Origin: Nomia melanderi
Taxonomy: Eukaryota; Arthropoda; Insecta; Hymenoptera; Halictidae
Assembly: GCF_051020985.1 (NCBI RefSeq)
Contig: NC_135009.1
Coordinates: 8,936,606 to 9,000,605 of the forward strand
Direction of reading: 5' to 3'
DNA: 64,000 nt
Numbering within the stretch: position 1 is the stretch's first letter; every line of letters begins with the position of its first letter. The notes below the pieces were generated by a model that did not search any database, was not told where the DNA came from, and saw only the letters and a list, made by a program, of their open reading frames with translations. Below are positions 24,175-35,164 of this stretch, piece after piece. The translations under genes and the position numbers were made by a program.

Positions 24175-24609
24175 TAGGGTGTTTCGAAGTCAAAATAATT
24201 GAAATAACGTCATGTTTCCAAGTTCCAAAAGGTCGAAGTTTCAAAGCTTTAGAGGTCCAAAATTCGAAAGTTTCGAAGTTTTGAAGTTCTACAGTCTCAA
24301 AAGTTCGAAGTTTTAGAGTTCCAAAGTTGCAGACTTATATTTTTCAAAGTATCGAAAATTCAAAAACCCAAAGTTTCAAAGTTTCGAAGATTCAAAGCTC
24401 CAAAGTTTCAAAAACCCAAAGTCTCAAAGTTCTAAAACTTCAAAATTCCAAAGTTCCAAAGTTCTAAGTTTCTAAACTCCTAAATACCTAAAATCCTAAA
24501 GTTCAAAGGTTCGAAAAATCTAAAGTTTCAGAGCTTGAAAACTTCACAGTTTCAATGTTTCAAAGTCGGAGTAATCATCGACAATCACTAATACACACGG
24601 GACACCCTA
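24175..24609. mobile_element. TA-bounded element with GGGTGTnnC ends enclosing a minisatellite
   Basis: The left end TAGGGTGTTTCG and the reverse complement of the right end, TAGGGTGTCCCG, are inverted repeats that begin with TA. Almost all of the 435 bases between them is the degenerate array at 24185-24575. Ends reading GGGTGTCCC are common among insect repeats, but I cannot assign a superfamily. The inverted ends could also be fortuitous. Confidence 0.45.
24185..24575. repeat. Degenerate AAAGTTCCAAA minisatellite, array 2
   Basis: Dozens of variants of CAAAGTTTC, AAAGTTCCAAAG and CAAAAACCCAAAG follow one another with a period near 8-9 bases and heavy substitution. It is the same motif as array 1, about 850 bases upstream. 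Confidence 0.7.
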
Positions 24610-25723
24610 TATACATCGAAACGTACAGTTTCTCTCCCCAAATCCATGATTACGTGGTCGCGCGGCAACATAAATGGAATCCGGCCGAGATTCGTCGGAG
24701 GAATCCTCGATAGGATCCAGTTTTACTGTATCAAGAGCGATTCACTGGCAGATGGCCGCGGGAACATGGACTGGTAGCGTATTCCGCGGAACGCGAGTAA
24801 ACTTCTGGATCGCGTGGCCTTCATTTCTGGAGGCGGTCTTGTTTGAAAAACACTCGACTCGCCAATATTGCTCCCGCGTGCACGCGTACCGTTCCACGGA
24901 AATGCCTCGCACGTTTCGAGGACTCTCCTCGCCTCGCGAGTGTGCCCTGGGTCACCGGCTGACGAGCCGTTACTCCTGTCACGACGTACGCGGACAGAAA
25001 CGCAGACAAGACGACGAGAAACTTCCGGAGACGAGGAACACTGAATCTTCGGCGATCGTATCCCGTTCGGGATAAGTGGAATTTTGGGTCGCGAAGCGTG
25101 GACGACTGGTGCATTTTGCTGAAACCGATGTGGCCATATTAAATTCAAGTTATTAAGTCGACGATGAAATATGAATACGAATTTTCAACATTGAAATTTT
25201 GTAAATTTAAAACTACCACATCATCTAATTTTAGAACGTTTAAGTTCTCCATTTTATTAAATTCAAATTGATATACATATTTATTATCATCCGTTTTATT
25301 TTTTTTACTTCTAGATATCATTTCCTTTATTTTCTTTCTATCTTACCTATTATTCGATTGATTACAAAACAAAATGCTTACTAAACTCAAAATGTCTGTC
25401 ACATCAAAATGAAAATTAAGATGAATTGTCAAGACAGTCCCCAATAGCTCGCTACTCGATAATGCAATACATGCAGGTCGTCAACCTTGGGCAGTGCTTT
25501 CACCCTGCAGAACACGCTCAGCTAGAAAGATTTCCAATGACCGGTCGAAAACGGAGCGCACGAAAAAAGCAGGGACAACCGGAACGAGAAGCGCGCGGCA
25601 TTATTCCATTATTCGACGGAAATCCAAGCCGCAGATCGGACCCCGAGAGTGCAGCTATTTATATAAAACCAGATCCCGGCACAATAGCAACTTTCTACTC
25701 CTACACGAGGCGCGGTGGGGCAC

Positions 25724-25752
25724 GCGTGCGTGCGTGCGTGCGTGCGTGCGTG
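25724..25752. repeat. (TGCG)n microsatellite
   Basis: About seven near-perfect GCGT/TGCG tetranucleotide units. It explains the CVRACVRAC and HARTHART runs in the overlapping unsupported frames. Confidence 0.9.
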
Positions 25753-28749
25753 CATGCTTGGCCGTTCGCTGGACCGTATGATCATCGAGGAGCCTGGAAA
25801 TAAATTTTCCGAATTTCCTCGACTTCGATGATCCGAACAATTGGCAGGATCGAAGAACAAGCTAGAACCTATAAGCAGCCTTTATTTTGCAGTGGACCAC
25901 AATTGAGAAATTAATGTTGCAATATTAAATACTTAACAAATTTCTAAACGCGTATTTTCACGAGTATGTAGAATTATTTTCAAATTAAAACTTTCGTGAA
26001 GCATAGAAGACAGTTTAAGTTGCCAAGACAAATGGAAGATCTTTCTATCTTGTTACCAATATATTAATATTTAACTACATGAATACATTAATAGAAAAAC
26101 AATTTATGCAGAGTGGAGATTATAATATACTATCAAAAATTCTAATGAAAATTTTGATTCCGCTATTTGTAGGAGAATTTCACTAAATTTCCGGAAGGAA
26201 GACCAAAGGCGAAGAGATTATTCGCGAACGTCGAGATAGAGTCGATAAAAAGCATGCGACAGGATCGAACAGGTCGACACCGATCAACGCGAAGTTTCCA
26301 GCGCCCGGAAACTCCGCGAACTCCTTAAACGCTCCGGAGGCTGCGGTTCCCGGACTTTCAACAAGTTTCCACGGTTTCGCCAACGCTTCCCCAACGTGGA
26401 AACTGTTTTTCGCTGAGATCCGCCGGCACCAGTGAACTCGTACGATATTACAATTCGATGGTCCGGGTTCCCGTGCTTCCTTTCGGATCTGCGCTAGAAA
26501 CAGGAGTCTGGCGCTAATCGATCGGCAAAGTTTCTCCCGGGGCAACCTTATGAACCAGTTCGCCGGGAAAGAGACCGTGCATCCTGCGTTTGAAACTGCG
26601 TCGACTATTTCCGTCAACCCTACTGCGATTTTCTCCTGTTTTCGTTTCTTAAACCGATTCCACTGCGCTGTCGTTCCAGCAAACAGGAATAGCATCAACA
26701 TGCACAGACACTAAAAGATCGTCGCTGAACAAAGTTCCCTCGTTCTCTCCGTTTTTAAAGCGAGACGCGTTTCCTGCGATGGATGGATCATCGTTGATAT
26801 TTCTGCTGAAAGGATGGGATTCTCCGGAGTCGATGGGCGTACGGGGAAAAGAATGGCCTTTGTCACAGGGAGAGAACTGTAAAGCAGTTTTCGAAGCGCT
26901 GCTTCCCTTTTCCCTGGTTAAGAGCATTTTTAGAGACTTGGCAGATTCGAATGGAGGAGAGAGAGAGACGTAATGGGGCAGCACTGTACACCTACGAAAG
27001 GGCAGATCCCTCGCGGGACGCAATAAAGGGCGAGTGGGAGGGTTAGGGTTGCAGAAAAACGCCGCAACGCGTTGGACACGGATTTAATGCGAGTGCGAGG
27101 GCGGTAAATCTGCAGTGCGCTGGAGTACCGGGTGTTGTACCTTCGCTGATGCTTAACATGGGTTCGTTTGCGCGTTACTGGTTGGTTGCGATGGCGGATG
27201 AACACTTTGGACAGCCTTCTGCGCGATAAACTGCGGAAAAATGTTGGTTTGTTGCGGCAGATCTTGATTGCTGAATTGGTGATGTTGTTAGAGACGATGG
27301 TGTGAATTGGTAAGTGCAATGAGATCGCTCATGGAAGCTTTGTCTTGATGGTGGTTGTTAGGAGTTGTTCATTAAACATTGGGTTACTTGTTACTGCAAC
27401 GAAGTAGGATAAGAGGATGGTGATTTTGGTGAACTTGAAATGTAAAGAGGGTTAGGTTAGAAGTAATAGAAGCTCTTGTTAACGAAAGCCCTACTTGTAG
27501 ATGCCTACTGTAGATGCAATGGAATCTTCAATTATTCATTTCTGATTCATTTTTATAACACGGGACGGTTGCGGCTCAACAATTCTTTCAAAGGGAATAC
27601 ACGCCTCGCTTCATCTGGAAAACGTAAGAAGAACTAATGTTCGCGAAAGTACTACTCGAACATGGTTCCACTCTAAATATAACCTCTAATTATCTTCCTT
27701 TTTCGCGGTGCAAGACCATAGGAACCCGGCAATTTTTTCGAAAATTGGACACAACGAAGCCACCTCTGATCGTCTCCCGCAGGAACCGTACGAATCCGAC
27801 CCGGATGTTTGAAAGGAAAATTATGGTTGGCCCTACGCCTCGAGCGAACGGTCCGTGTGGCCAAACACACGCGATTCTTTGGAGAATCTGCGCGTGAGAA
27901 CACCCGTAGGCTAGCTCAACCGAGACAATTGCCATGTGTACCTTGCTTCCTCGCATAATGTACCGGTCCGCCAAAAAAAGGCGCCAACCGTTACCACGAA
28001 TCCATGTCGCCGCAACAATTGCAGAAAACACAGTAGTTACACGGTTCGCGACTAAAACAAACAATACTAAATCAAAGAAGAGTGCTGAAGTGGATGACAC
28101 ACGTTTCATTAAATTTTCTAAAGTTCGCTTTATAAAATTCACCTCGGAAATTTAGCTCCGCCTACAACAGGAAATGTGGAAGACCTTTAAACGCTTCGCA
28201 AAGAGAGGAACAGTATCACGCAAAATGAATTTTCGCTCTGCGCGCTGTTTGCAGAGAACCAGTTTCCGCGTTCGCTGCGCTTTCAACGACTCGTTCGACT
28301 CGCAAATGAAGTTTCCGCGTCGCGTCCGGCCGGCGGACAAGCACGGCTCGAACGGTCCACGCCAAAGCGGATTAATCGGGCGCGATTAAAGCGCCCGGAC
28401 TCGCGCGGCGTGGGCGGGAATACGTTTCACGCGCTGCCTCGCCCCGTGTATGGAATTGCGCGGACTTTCTTCTCCTGCGATGCCCGCTAAATGTCGTCGT
28501 TATGCGGCAGCGTTGCGGAATAATCCTCGAAGCGCCGCCATTCTTTCGATGTGAAACAGCGATGACTTCTGTCGTTTCGAAATTCAAATAAACATTATGA
28601 ACGTACCGTCAACACCTCGCAAATCAGATTACTGGAATCTATTGAAATAACCAATAATTGCTTGAAAAATTTTCTGTATTACGAATAATGTAAAAGCAGT
28701 GATATTCAGTAAGATAAACGTGCAAAGAATGATAACGTGGCTCAATTAA

Positions 28750-28860
28750 ACAGATTCATACTATATTATTTCACAGTAGATTTCATATTGTATATTATAA
28801 TTTCATACTATATTTATAAAAATTGTATATTATACTTCATATTGTATCCTTTGCTTTATA
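28750..28860. repeat. Degenerate TTCATACTATATT tandem repeat
   Basis: TTCATACTATATT, TTTCATATTGTATATT and CTTCATATTGTATCC recur at about 20-35-base spacing in AT-rich DNA. Confidence 0.5.
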
Positions 28861-28898
28861 CATACTTCGCTTCGTAAAATCGTCCGGCATTGAACGTA

Positions 28899-29211
28899 TT
28901 AGCCCTTCGAGTGTTGTGGGTGCATATATGCGTCCAACGAAAGTCATCGCAATGGACTGTGGCGCACACATGCCTTTTTCAATCTTCCCAATCTTACATG
29001 AGCCATGGTGACAATTACAAGTGTATGCGATTAATATACGCGTTTCTCGACATCATTCAATCTGGCAAAACTGAGGAATTGCAATTTCAATTTAATTACA
29101 ACTCAATTAATCGTATGAAGTAACATAATTCATCGATCTTCAGATGAGCAACAAAATATTCCATCCACACGGAACATTTCGGCTGGGAGTATTCAGCACT
29201 CAAAGGGTTAA
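28899..29211. mobile_element. TTAA MITE, singleton family
   Basis: The left end TTAGCCCTTCGAGTGTTG pairs with the reverse complement of the right end, TTAACCCTTTGAGTGCTG, a near-perfect 18-bp terminal inverted repeat with a TTAA-type boundary. The 313-bp body is non-coding. The right end abuts a CpG-rich block. No second copy was found in the window. Confidence 0.7.
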
Positions 29212-29782
29212 AAACGTTGCGACGTGAAACGACTGGCGCGCTATCGAGATCGATGTCGCGCGGCGCAAGATCCACCGATTTCGCGGAAGAGGCCGGTGAA
29301 TTCGGCACGCCGAAGCACGGCAGCAAAAACGCGATTAGCTCGAGCGGCGTGTAATAAATCGATGATAAGTCGACGGTCACTTAGGGGCTTATCTAAGTAG
29401 GAAGAGCCGAGGGCGGGTGCCATTACGGGCCGGCATTATCAGCCGTGTCTCTCCTGGCTGTCGCTCGGTCCCTTCTTACGGCCGAGTCGGCTCCGCGCTT
29501 CTCGTCGCGACAGGATTTACCGTAACGGCCCTAGCCGGAGGATCGACCCAGTATCCGGTGAGTTGGATCGCCACACCGTCGCCGATAATGGCGGAAATAA
29601 TGCCCAACAAAGACGAACCACGGTCCCAGCGCCGGTCTAAGGCGATTACGATCGTCGCGAGGAAAGCTGACCTTAGTTGGCTTGGTTCGTCCATTTCGTT
29701 TACGCGCGGCCTAAAGATCAGTTGATCAGAGGATGCTCTGACATTCGATGCGCTTCGTGATCGATTTCTGGATACATTTCGA

Positions 29783-29997
29783 TCAACCCTTCGCGCTCGA
29801 AAGTTTTTTTAAATATTCAACGTTTTCCGATAGGACGTGGACGATATTCTTTGAAAGCAACTAGTTAGACAACATACATGTTGTTTTATTTGAGTATTTC
29901 ACATATTGCATTACACGAAGGTTAATGTTGTGTATGAGACTTTATTATTTTGCCGAATTAAACGAGTGAGAGTCAATTCGAGAGTGTGAAGGGTTAA
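29783..29997. mobile_element. F2-family TTAA MITE
   Basis: The left end is TCAACCCTTCGCGCTCGAAA and the reverse complement of the right end is TTAACCCTTCACACTCTCGA. Beyond the left end, a body of ATATTCAACGTTTT then GACGATATTCTTTGAAAG then AACTAGTTAGA is shared with the copies at 58050-58175 and 60802-61011. There is no coding capacity. Confidence 0.75.
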
Positions 29998-30539
29998 TGT
30001 TGAGAATACGTGACAGAATATAGGGCTATTAAATCGTAACAGCCGTGGGACGTCAATCAGATCCACATACTTTTTCGATAACTTCTTGTCTCTGCTGCGT
30101 GTCCTTCGCAGTTAATGGATCGTAAAGATCATTAGTGGATAAATTAGTGATCAACCGGGGCACCATTTGTCAAAGGAAGCAGTATCAGAGTCAGCGAGAA
30201 GAGGAGCTGAAAATACGGATCATAAATGACTCGGTATCTGTTTCGCGGTTAGACGGTGAGTCGTTCGATGGATAATTACTGTTATTAAACTGGAGCTTGT
30301 GCCGGGATTCGGAAAAATCCGAGCGATGCTGGATGTGCCTGGAAAGCGGCGCCTATTCCCTGTGATCTTTTTTAATGAGGTTTTCCAGGGTCACGTGGAT
30401 GTCGATCAATTATATGGGAATTAAATCTGTTGATCGCCTCGATTCGAAAGGATATCTCTTATGCCATTTATAGGAATAAATGAATCTTCCTGCTGAAATC
30501 CGTTTCAGTTTCATCAGAATGCATTAACTACGCATTAAC

Positions 30540-30710
30540 AAATCAAATTACATCCATGAGAAAACTTGCGCAGATTAATTAAACATTAAGCATGCAATAA
30601 AAATCAAATCAAATCCATGGGAAGATTTACACGGATTAATTAAGCATTAAGCATGCGGTACAGTAAAATCAGACCCATGGGAAAATTCAGTTAAATTAAT
30701 TTGGTACTTA
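30540..30710. repeat. Three-copy tandem repeat, about 61 bp
   Basis: AAATCAAATTACATCCATGA, AAATCAAATCAAATCCATGG and AAAATCAGACCCATGGG start successive units. Each is followed by GATTAATTAA or TAAATTAATTT, and the first two also carry CATTAAGCATGC. Confidence 0.75.
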
Positions 30711-30794
30711 AGGCGTTAATTGTGGTCTGAGCGTGCAGCCAAAATGCAGCCACCGAGTTCAGTTGCGCCGTGACCAGAGTTGGGAATCGATGAA

Positions 30795-31212
30795 AATATT
30801 TAATTTGACGACTGATTAATATTTACAGCTAAATAAAGTAAATCATTGAACAATCAGTTGTTTCAATCAATTAACGACTATGACGATTAATCAATTATCA
30901 AGAAAAATTAATCGTTGAAAAATCGGCGATTGATTTAATCGATTAACGATGGCAATTGTCAGTAATTAACCAGTGATCGATTATCGAAATGGCGATTGAA
31001 ATGTAAACTGTATATAATCATTAATAGCAAATAACAATTAAAACACGAATTTAATCCTTAATCACAATTGACAATTAAAGGAAGTCCAATCGATAATCAC
31101 AGTTGACGACTAAGTGCCCACTAATTTAGTCGTTAACCGCCGTTAACAGCGAAATACAGAGTTTAATCGTTAATGGCCGACAACTACGAAATTCCAAATT
31201 TAATCGTTAATC
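30795..31212. repeat. TTAATCG-rich degenerate repeat
   Basis: About 420 bases are packed with TTAATCG, CGATTAA, AATTAATCG, ATCGATTA and GACGATTAAT words on both strands, spaced loosely at 10-30 bases. This may be a decayed satellite. The many ATTA/TAAT cores are also generic homeodomain-type sites, so function cannot be told from sequence alone. Confidence 0.55.
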
Positions 31213-31669
31213 GTGAATGAAATTTTTGCCCAACTCCGGCAGTGGCGATGCATCGCTCGCGATTTCGACCGGGTATTTACGGGCCACTTTCCCAGACACG
31301 CGTCAATTTTACGAGCCTGCCCGCCGCTCGCCGTATCTTTGCGACCGAGAGACCCTATAAACAGTACAAATCGTCCCCCATCCCCCCGAGTGAACTGGTC
31401 GCGCTCGAAAGCTCGGTTAAACAAGAAGCGCATACTTCCCCCGAGCGATTCGGGCAGCGATGTTTGTCTTGGCGAAGCGTTTGAAGCGCTCCAACCTCAG
31501 CACGGGTAGTTCGATCAAAGTCGGTCGGATATTTAATCCTTTGAGGATGAATGTTACCATGTTATCGACATCGTGACAGAATCAACTGATGGTAGTAATT
31601 GAATTATTTGAGCAACGAAAGTGTGACAGATTGTTTTCATCGTTATTTTGTTGTTGGTATGATTGAGAG

Positions 31670-31708
31670 AGGGAGAGAGAAAGAGAAAGAGGGAGAGAGG
31701 GGGAGGGT
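31670..31708. repeat. GA-rich microsatellite
   Basis: An imperfect (GA)n/(GAGAGG)n tract with AAAG interruptions. Confidence 0.85.
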
Positions 31709-32960
31709 TGACTATTATTTGTTCATATTTTTGAGTATCATCTGTATCAAATAGCGTGTAAGTAATATAGCAGAGAAGGCGTATTTTGTATGAAAAATTC
31801 AATTTTCTGTCAGTAAATATAAACATGTTACAAACCTGCAAATTATTCAAAGTTGTTACTTCTCATTCACAAGAAGGTCAACAAAGATCGACAAATAAAA
31901 TCCCTAATCTTCCTTATTTAGGAATTCAATGAATAATTCTATTTTCCCACGATCAAAGCGCTTCTTTTACGTCATCATGTCGACACAACTATTCAGGTTC
32001 ATTAAAATATGTTATTAATAAAGACTATAAAGACTAACATCACGATATTAACGTCAATAAACAACTTCCTGCGTATTCGTTATTCATGCATGTATGTAAT
32101 TCAACTTCCTCCGGCAAGAATTTCCAATTCCAATTCTGTGCTTTAAAAAATCCTCGTGAACAGTTAATCGATCGAGCCAATCGACTGTCCACGTTCTTTG
32201 CCTGTTCTCCATTAAAAAACCTAATCGCGCGTGACATTACAAGATGATTAGACGCGATCGGTGCAGCGCGAAAATGGCGGACGCCGCGCAGCAATCTCGT
32301 AAGTGAGAATGGCTCGCACGGTTCCATTCACCTCGCCGCTTCGTTTTCATTCACGATTCTTATTTCCTCCCGTGTTCTTCCCGGCCGCTGCCCTTTTTGC
32401 TCGTGCTCGCGCCAGCGATTTCGGTAACGAAGCAATTAAATCCGAGAGCTCGCAGGGACGCGTCGTCCCCTTTCCCGAAAAAAGCGCCGGGCACCGGGAG
32501 TTTCTCTTTCGTTCGGTCGTAACCCGATTCTCTGATTGCCAATTAACCTCGGCGAGCTGTTAAACGACCGACCGCCCGTTCGTGGACGCTGCAAAGGTCG
32601 CTCCTCGTTTCGGTTCAGCTTCGTGCTGACCGAATATCGTCGAAGTCGTTGCCAATGCGACTTACGAGATATTCATTAGAACGGGCGACGCAGTTTTCGA
32701 AGAAGAGGAAACGGACATTTATTAAATCTGTGTCGGTGTATCGTGTCGCGACGGTTTTGCAGGGGATTACCAGAAAGGGAACAGGAGTTGGGAAATTCGC
32801 TGGAACCAATGTCCATGCAAAATCATAGAGGCAAATTCATTGAGTCTCTGGGTGAATGGGACCGTTCGCGGAAGAATGCGTTTCTAGGGATACGTTGTTG
32901 AGAGGAATTCACTGTGCACGCGAACAATTGGTTGTGTGTTGAGGACCACGATCATAAGGA

Positions 32961-33201
32961 TTAACTCCTTGGCTTGTTACAACGTGTCAGGCTTGTCGTA
33001 AAGATTTCAAACGGAATGTGACAAACATAAACATTACTCAATTTCTGTGAATGCAGATTATGTATTATTCTTCTGTGATCAATGATAGAACTTTAGACAC
33101 ATGAACGTCGAATGGATGTAGAGTTTTTCTGTTTTTACGATAAATTATTAGCGGCAAAGTAGTCATCGATCGTAATTGAGAAGTAAATCGTAAGGGATTA
33201 A
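32961..33201. mobile_element. F4-family TTAA MITE, adjacent to an F1 copy
   Basis: The left end is TTAACTCCTTGGCTTGTTAC and the reverse complement of the right end is TTAATCCCTTACGATTTAC. Inside the left end, CAACGTGTCAGG and GATTTCAAACGG...CATAAACATTAC match the inverse of the copy at 18453-18696. Inside the right end, CTACTTTGCCGCTAATAATT matches the other end of that copy. Its right TTAA (33198-33201) is also the left TTAA of the next element. Confidence 0.75.
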
Positions 33202-33464
33202 CACTTGAACTGCCGGAAATTTAATACAATAATTGTGACGACAGGTGTTTCTTTAACACTAAAAATACCGAGTATTAAATAATCCTTATGATAATAGTAA
33301 TAATAAATATTTTCCTGTCTATTCGGATGTTGATTATAGTATTCGTGCAGAACAATTTAATTTTAAGGTTATTTCAGATGTTTAATAGTTTTAAGATGCC
33401 ACTAATTGTGAAATAACAATACTGAGACCAATCACTTTGACCGGTAAGGTAGTTCCAGCATTAA
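33198..33464. mobile_element. F1-family TTAA MITE, best preserved copy
   Basis: The left end is TTAACACTTGAACTGCCGG and the reverse complement of the right end is TTAATGCTGGAACTACCTT, both with intact TTAA. The length is 267 bp. The right subterminal CCAATCACTTTGACCGG is shared with F1 fragments at 18310 and 37858. It has no open frame. Confidence 0.8.
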
Positions 33465-34899
33465 TTGCTGGTACGATAAAACGCTTCAGCTGGTGAATTT
33501 TAAAGGAAAAACGGGCAAAAACAATAAAAGGGAAGTCTGGCGATTATTTCTGCGGTCGCGGATGTTTCTCCAACAATGGTCACGTTCGAATTAAATATAA
33601 AAATGTTTACGTGCTAGTTCTTGGACGCGGTAATTAAAATGGCCGACCGCAACGCTCCAGTTCGCCCGTCCTCCCGTAAAAAGAAAGCCGCCGCGGATAC
33701 ACGGCTTTTTTACGCAACACGCGTTCCTCAGTTTTTCTCCGGTCGCCTGAGTTTTTCGAGGGAAATGCATGTTGAGGAAAACGTGCGGGAGAACCGGAGA
33801 AAATAGGACGTATTGTGTGTAGCCGCAAAAAAAAAACTAATCTCTGACTAAGCAGTAACTGAAATGCTTCATTAATCTTTTTAATAAAATAGCAACTGAA
33901 GTCAACATCTTCCATAGTGATTGCTTATCTATATATTAAGATCAAAAGGAAACTAGTTCCCAAAACGAGAAAGTTCCAAAGTTTTTACTGTAATTGCCAA
34001 CTACAGTTCCCAAAGCGACATTGCAGTTTCCAAGGCAATATTGCAGTTTCCAAAACAATATGTAGTTTCCAAAGTAACCACAGAGTACCTCAACCTTCTC
34101 GTATCTCATATCTCCATCAAAATTTGATTCTCTTGATAAATCACCGAGAATATTAATGTCCAAATCACACAACAATTAAAATACCACCGAAACAGTGTAA
34201 AAGATTTTGTCAGAGCGATCGCAAATACTAATCTTATCAGACGAGAAATACAGAATGAACAAAAATACACAATAAAATCTACTTCTTGCTTCTTTACTAT
34301 CTCGTGAAGCTTCTTTCTACCAACTCTGTCGTGTTCATCGTCTTCTCGACCAGTTGATTCGCGACACGCGCGCGAATACCCGGTTAACCAGGAATCCGTC
34401 GTCGGACGCGCGCGCGCATCGTAACGTTTCCATCGCGATATCAACGAGCGAAGATTTATCGGCGATAAAATGATCAGAGCTATCCCGGCTCGGGCGCGTG
34501 CGCGGTAATTAAAACGTTACTCGGCAAGAGTTACCGTACGCACGAGTCTGTAAAAGGAAACTCGTTCCGGAGGGTCAATTTTCACCCGGTCCCTACTCCG
34601 TTTCCGGTTTAGCGGCGGACCGGCTAAATGGCCGCCAGTGAACGTTTCACGGCCCTCCTGCCACGATCACGGACGGCCACGGCCGAGCGTTCGTCGCCTT
34701 GAAACGCGGACGGGGAAACGATACCGAAAAATTTCGCGTTTAATGATTTATTGTTTGTTTAATTTACCTGGCGGGGATGATGATTATAGTAATGAAGGTA
34801 GTAATGGAAGTAAATATTAAGGTTGAGGTTTGGAAGTATGTTTTTCTGGAATACTTTAGAATCTACAAGGTTTGAAGAACATTCTTCCTTGAACACTTT
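33465..34899. other. Non-coding mosaic DNA, no gene recognised
   Basis: CpG-rich blocks at about 33480-33810 and 34310-34740 flank an AT-rich spacer holding the tandem repeat at 33968-34080. No gene was recognised. Confidence 0.4.
33968..34080. repeat. About 20-bp tandem repeat, CAGTTTCCAAANCAATATTG
   Basis: Four to five units contain CAGTTCCCAAAGCGACATTG, CAGTTTCCAAGGCAATATTG, CAGTTTCCAAAACAATATG and TAGTTTCCAAAG. The TTCCAAA core recalls the arrays at 23185-23350 and 24185-24575, but the unit is longer and more regular. Confidence 0.75.
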
Positions 34900-35164
34900 T
34901 TAACCCTTTCGTCCCGAATGGTACACGTAGGTACCACGAACATTTGCAATTACCGGGAAGCTAGAAATCGCCTTAGAGATAAAGGAAAATTGTACCACAC
35001 AGGGATCTTTGCTTATAACTGACAGCTGAAGTACTAATTATTATTAGTATTAATGTTTATCTTGTTCTTTTCACTGAAAAGCTTCGATTTCACTTCAAAG
35101 CAGCTGTTCTTGGCCCTCTCTTTCATTTAACGGAAAAATATATACTTACGGATGAAAGAGTTAA
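34900..35164. mobile_element. TTAA MITE, singleton family
   Basis: The left end TTAACCCTTTCGTCCCGAA and the reverse complement of the right end, TTAACTCTTTCATCCGTAA, form an inverted repeat of about 18 bases with intact TTAA on both sides. The left arm also holds a small internal palindrome, GGTACACGTAGGTACC. The 265-bp body is non-coding. Confidence 0.7.

Larger units (their letters stand above)
24610..28898. other. Non-coding mosaic DNA, no gene recognised
   Basis: Long CpG-rich blocks occupy about 24640-25120, 25440-25860, 26180-27330 and 27700-28580, with AT-rich spacers between. Minus-strand frames at 24723-25148, 26183-26701 and 27690-28142 are open, but overlap opposite-strand frames and resemble no known protein. 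A TGCG microsatellite is at 25724-25752. Confidence 0.4.
29998..32960. other. Non-coding DNA with simple and tandem repeats
   Basis: It includes the tandem repeat at 30540-30710, the TTAATCG-rich stretch at 30795-31212 and a GA tract at 31670-31708. CpG-rich blocks lie at about 31220-31520 and 32260-32830. TTAATCCTTTGAGGATGAAT at about 31532 resembles an orphan TTAA element end. No gene was recognised. Confidence 0.4.

Noticed and set aside
25609..25860. His-Ala-Arg-Thr repeat protein
   Set aside because: It is the translation of the TGCG microsatellite.
26183..26701. Open frame of 172 codons with a hydrophobic start
   Set aside because: The start resembles a signal peptide, but the rest has no pattern of a known family and the block is CpG-rich. 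There is no supporting splice or neighbour evidence.
27448..27460. Telomere-like GGGTTAGGTTAG
   Set aside because: There are only two TTAGG units in a row, with no array.
27690..28142. Open frame of 150 codons with hydrophobic segments
   Set aside because: It overlaps plus-strand frames across the same span and no family is recognised.
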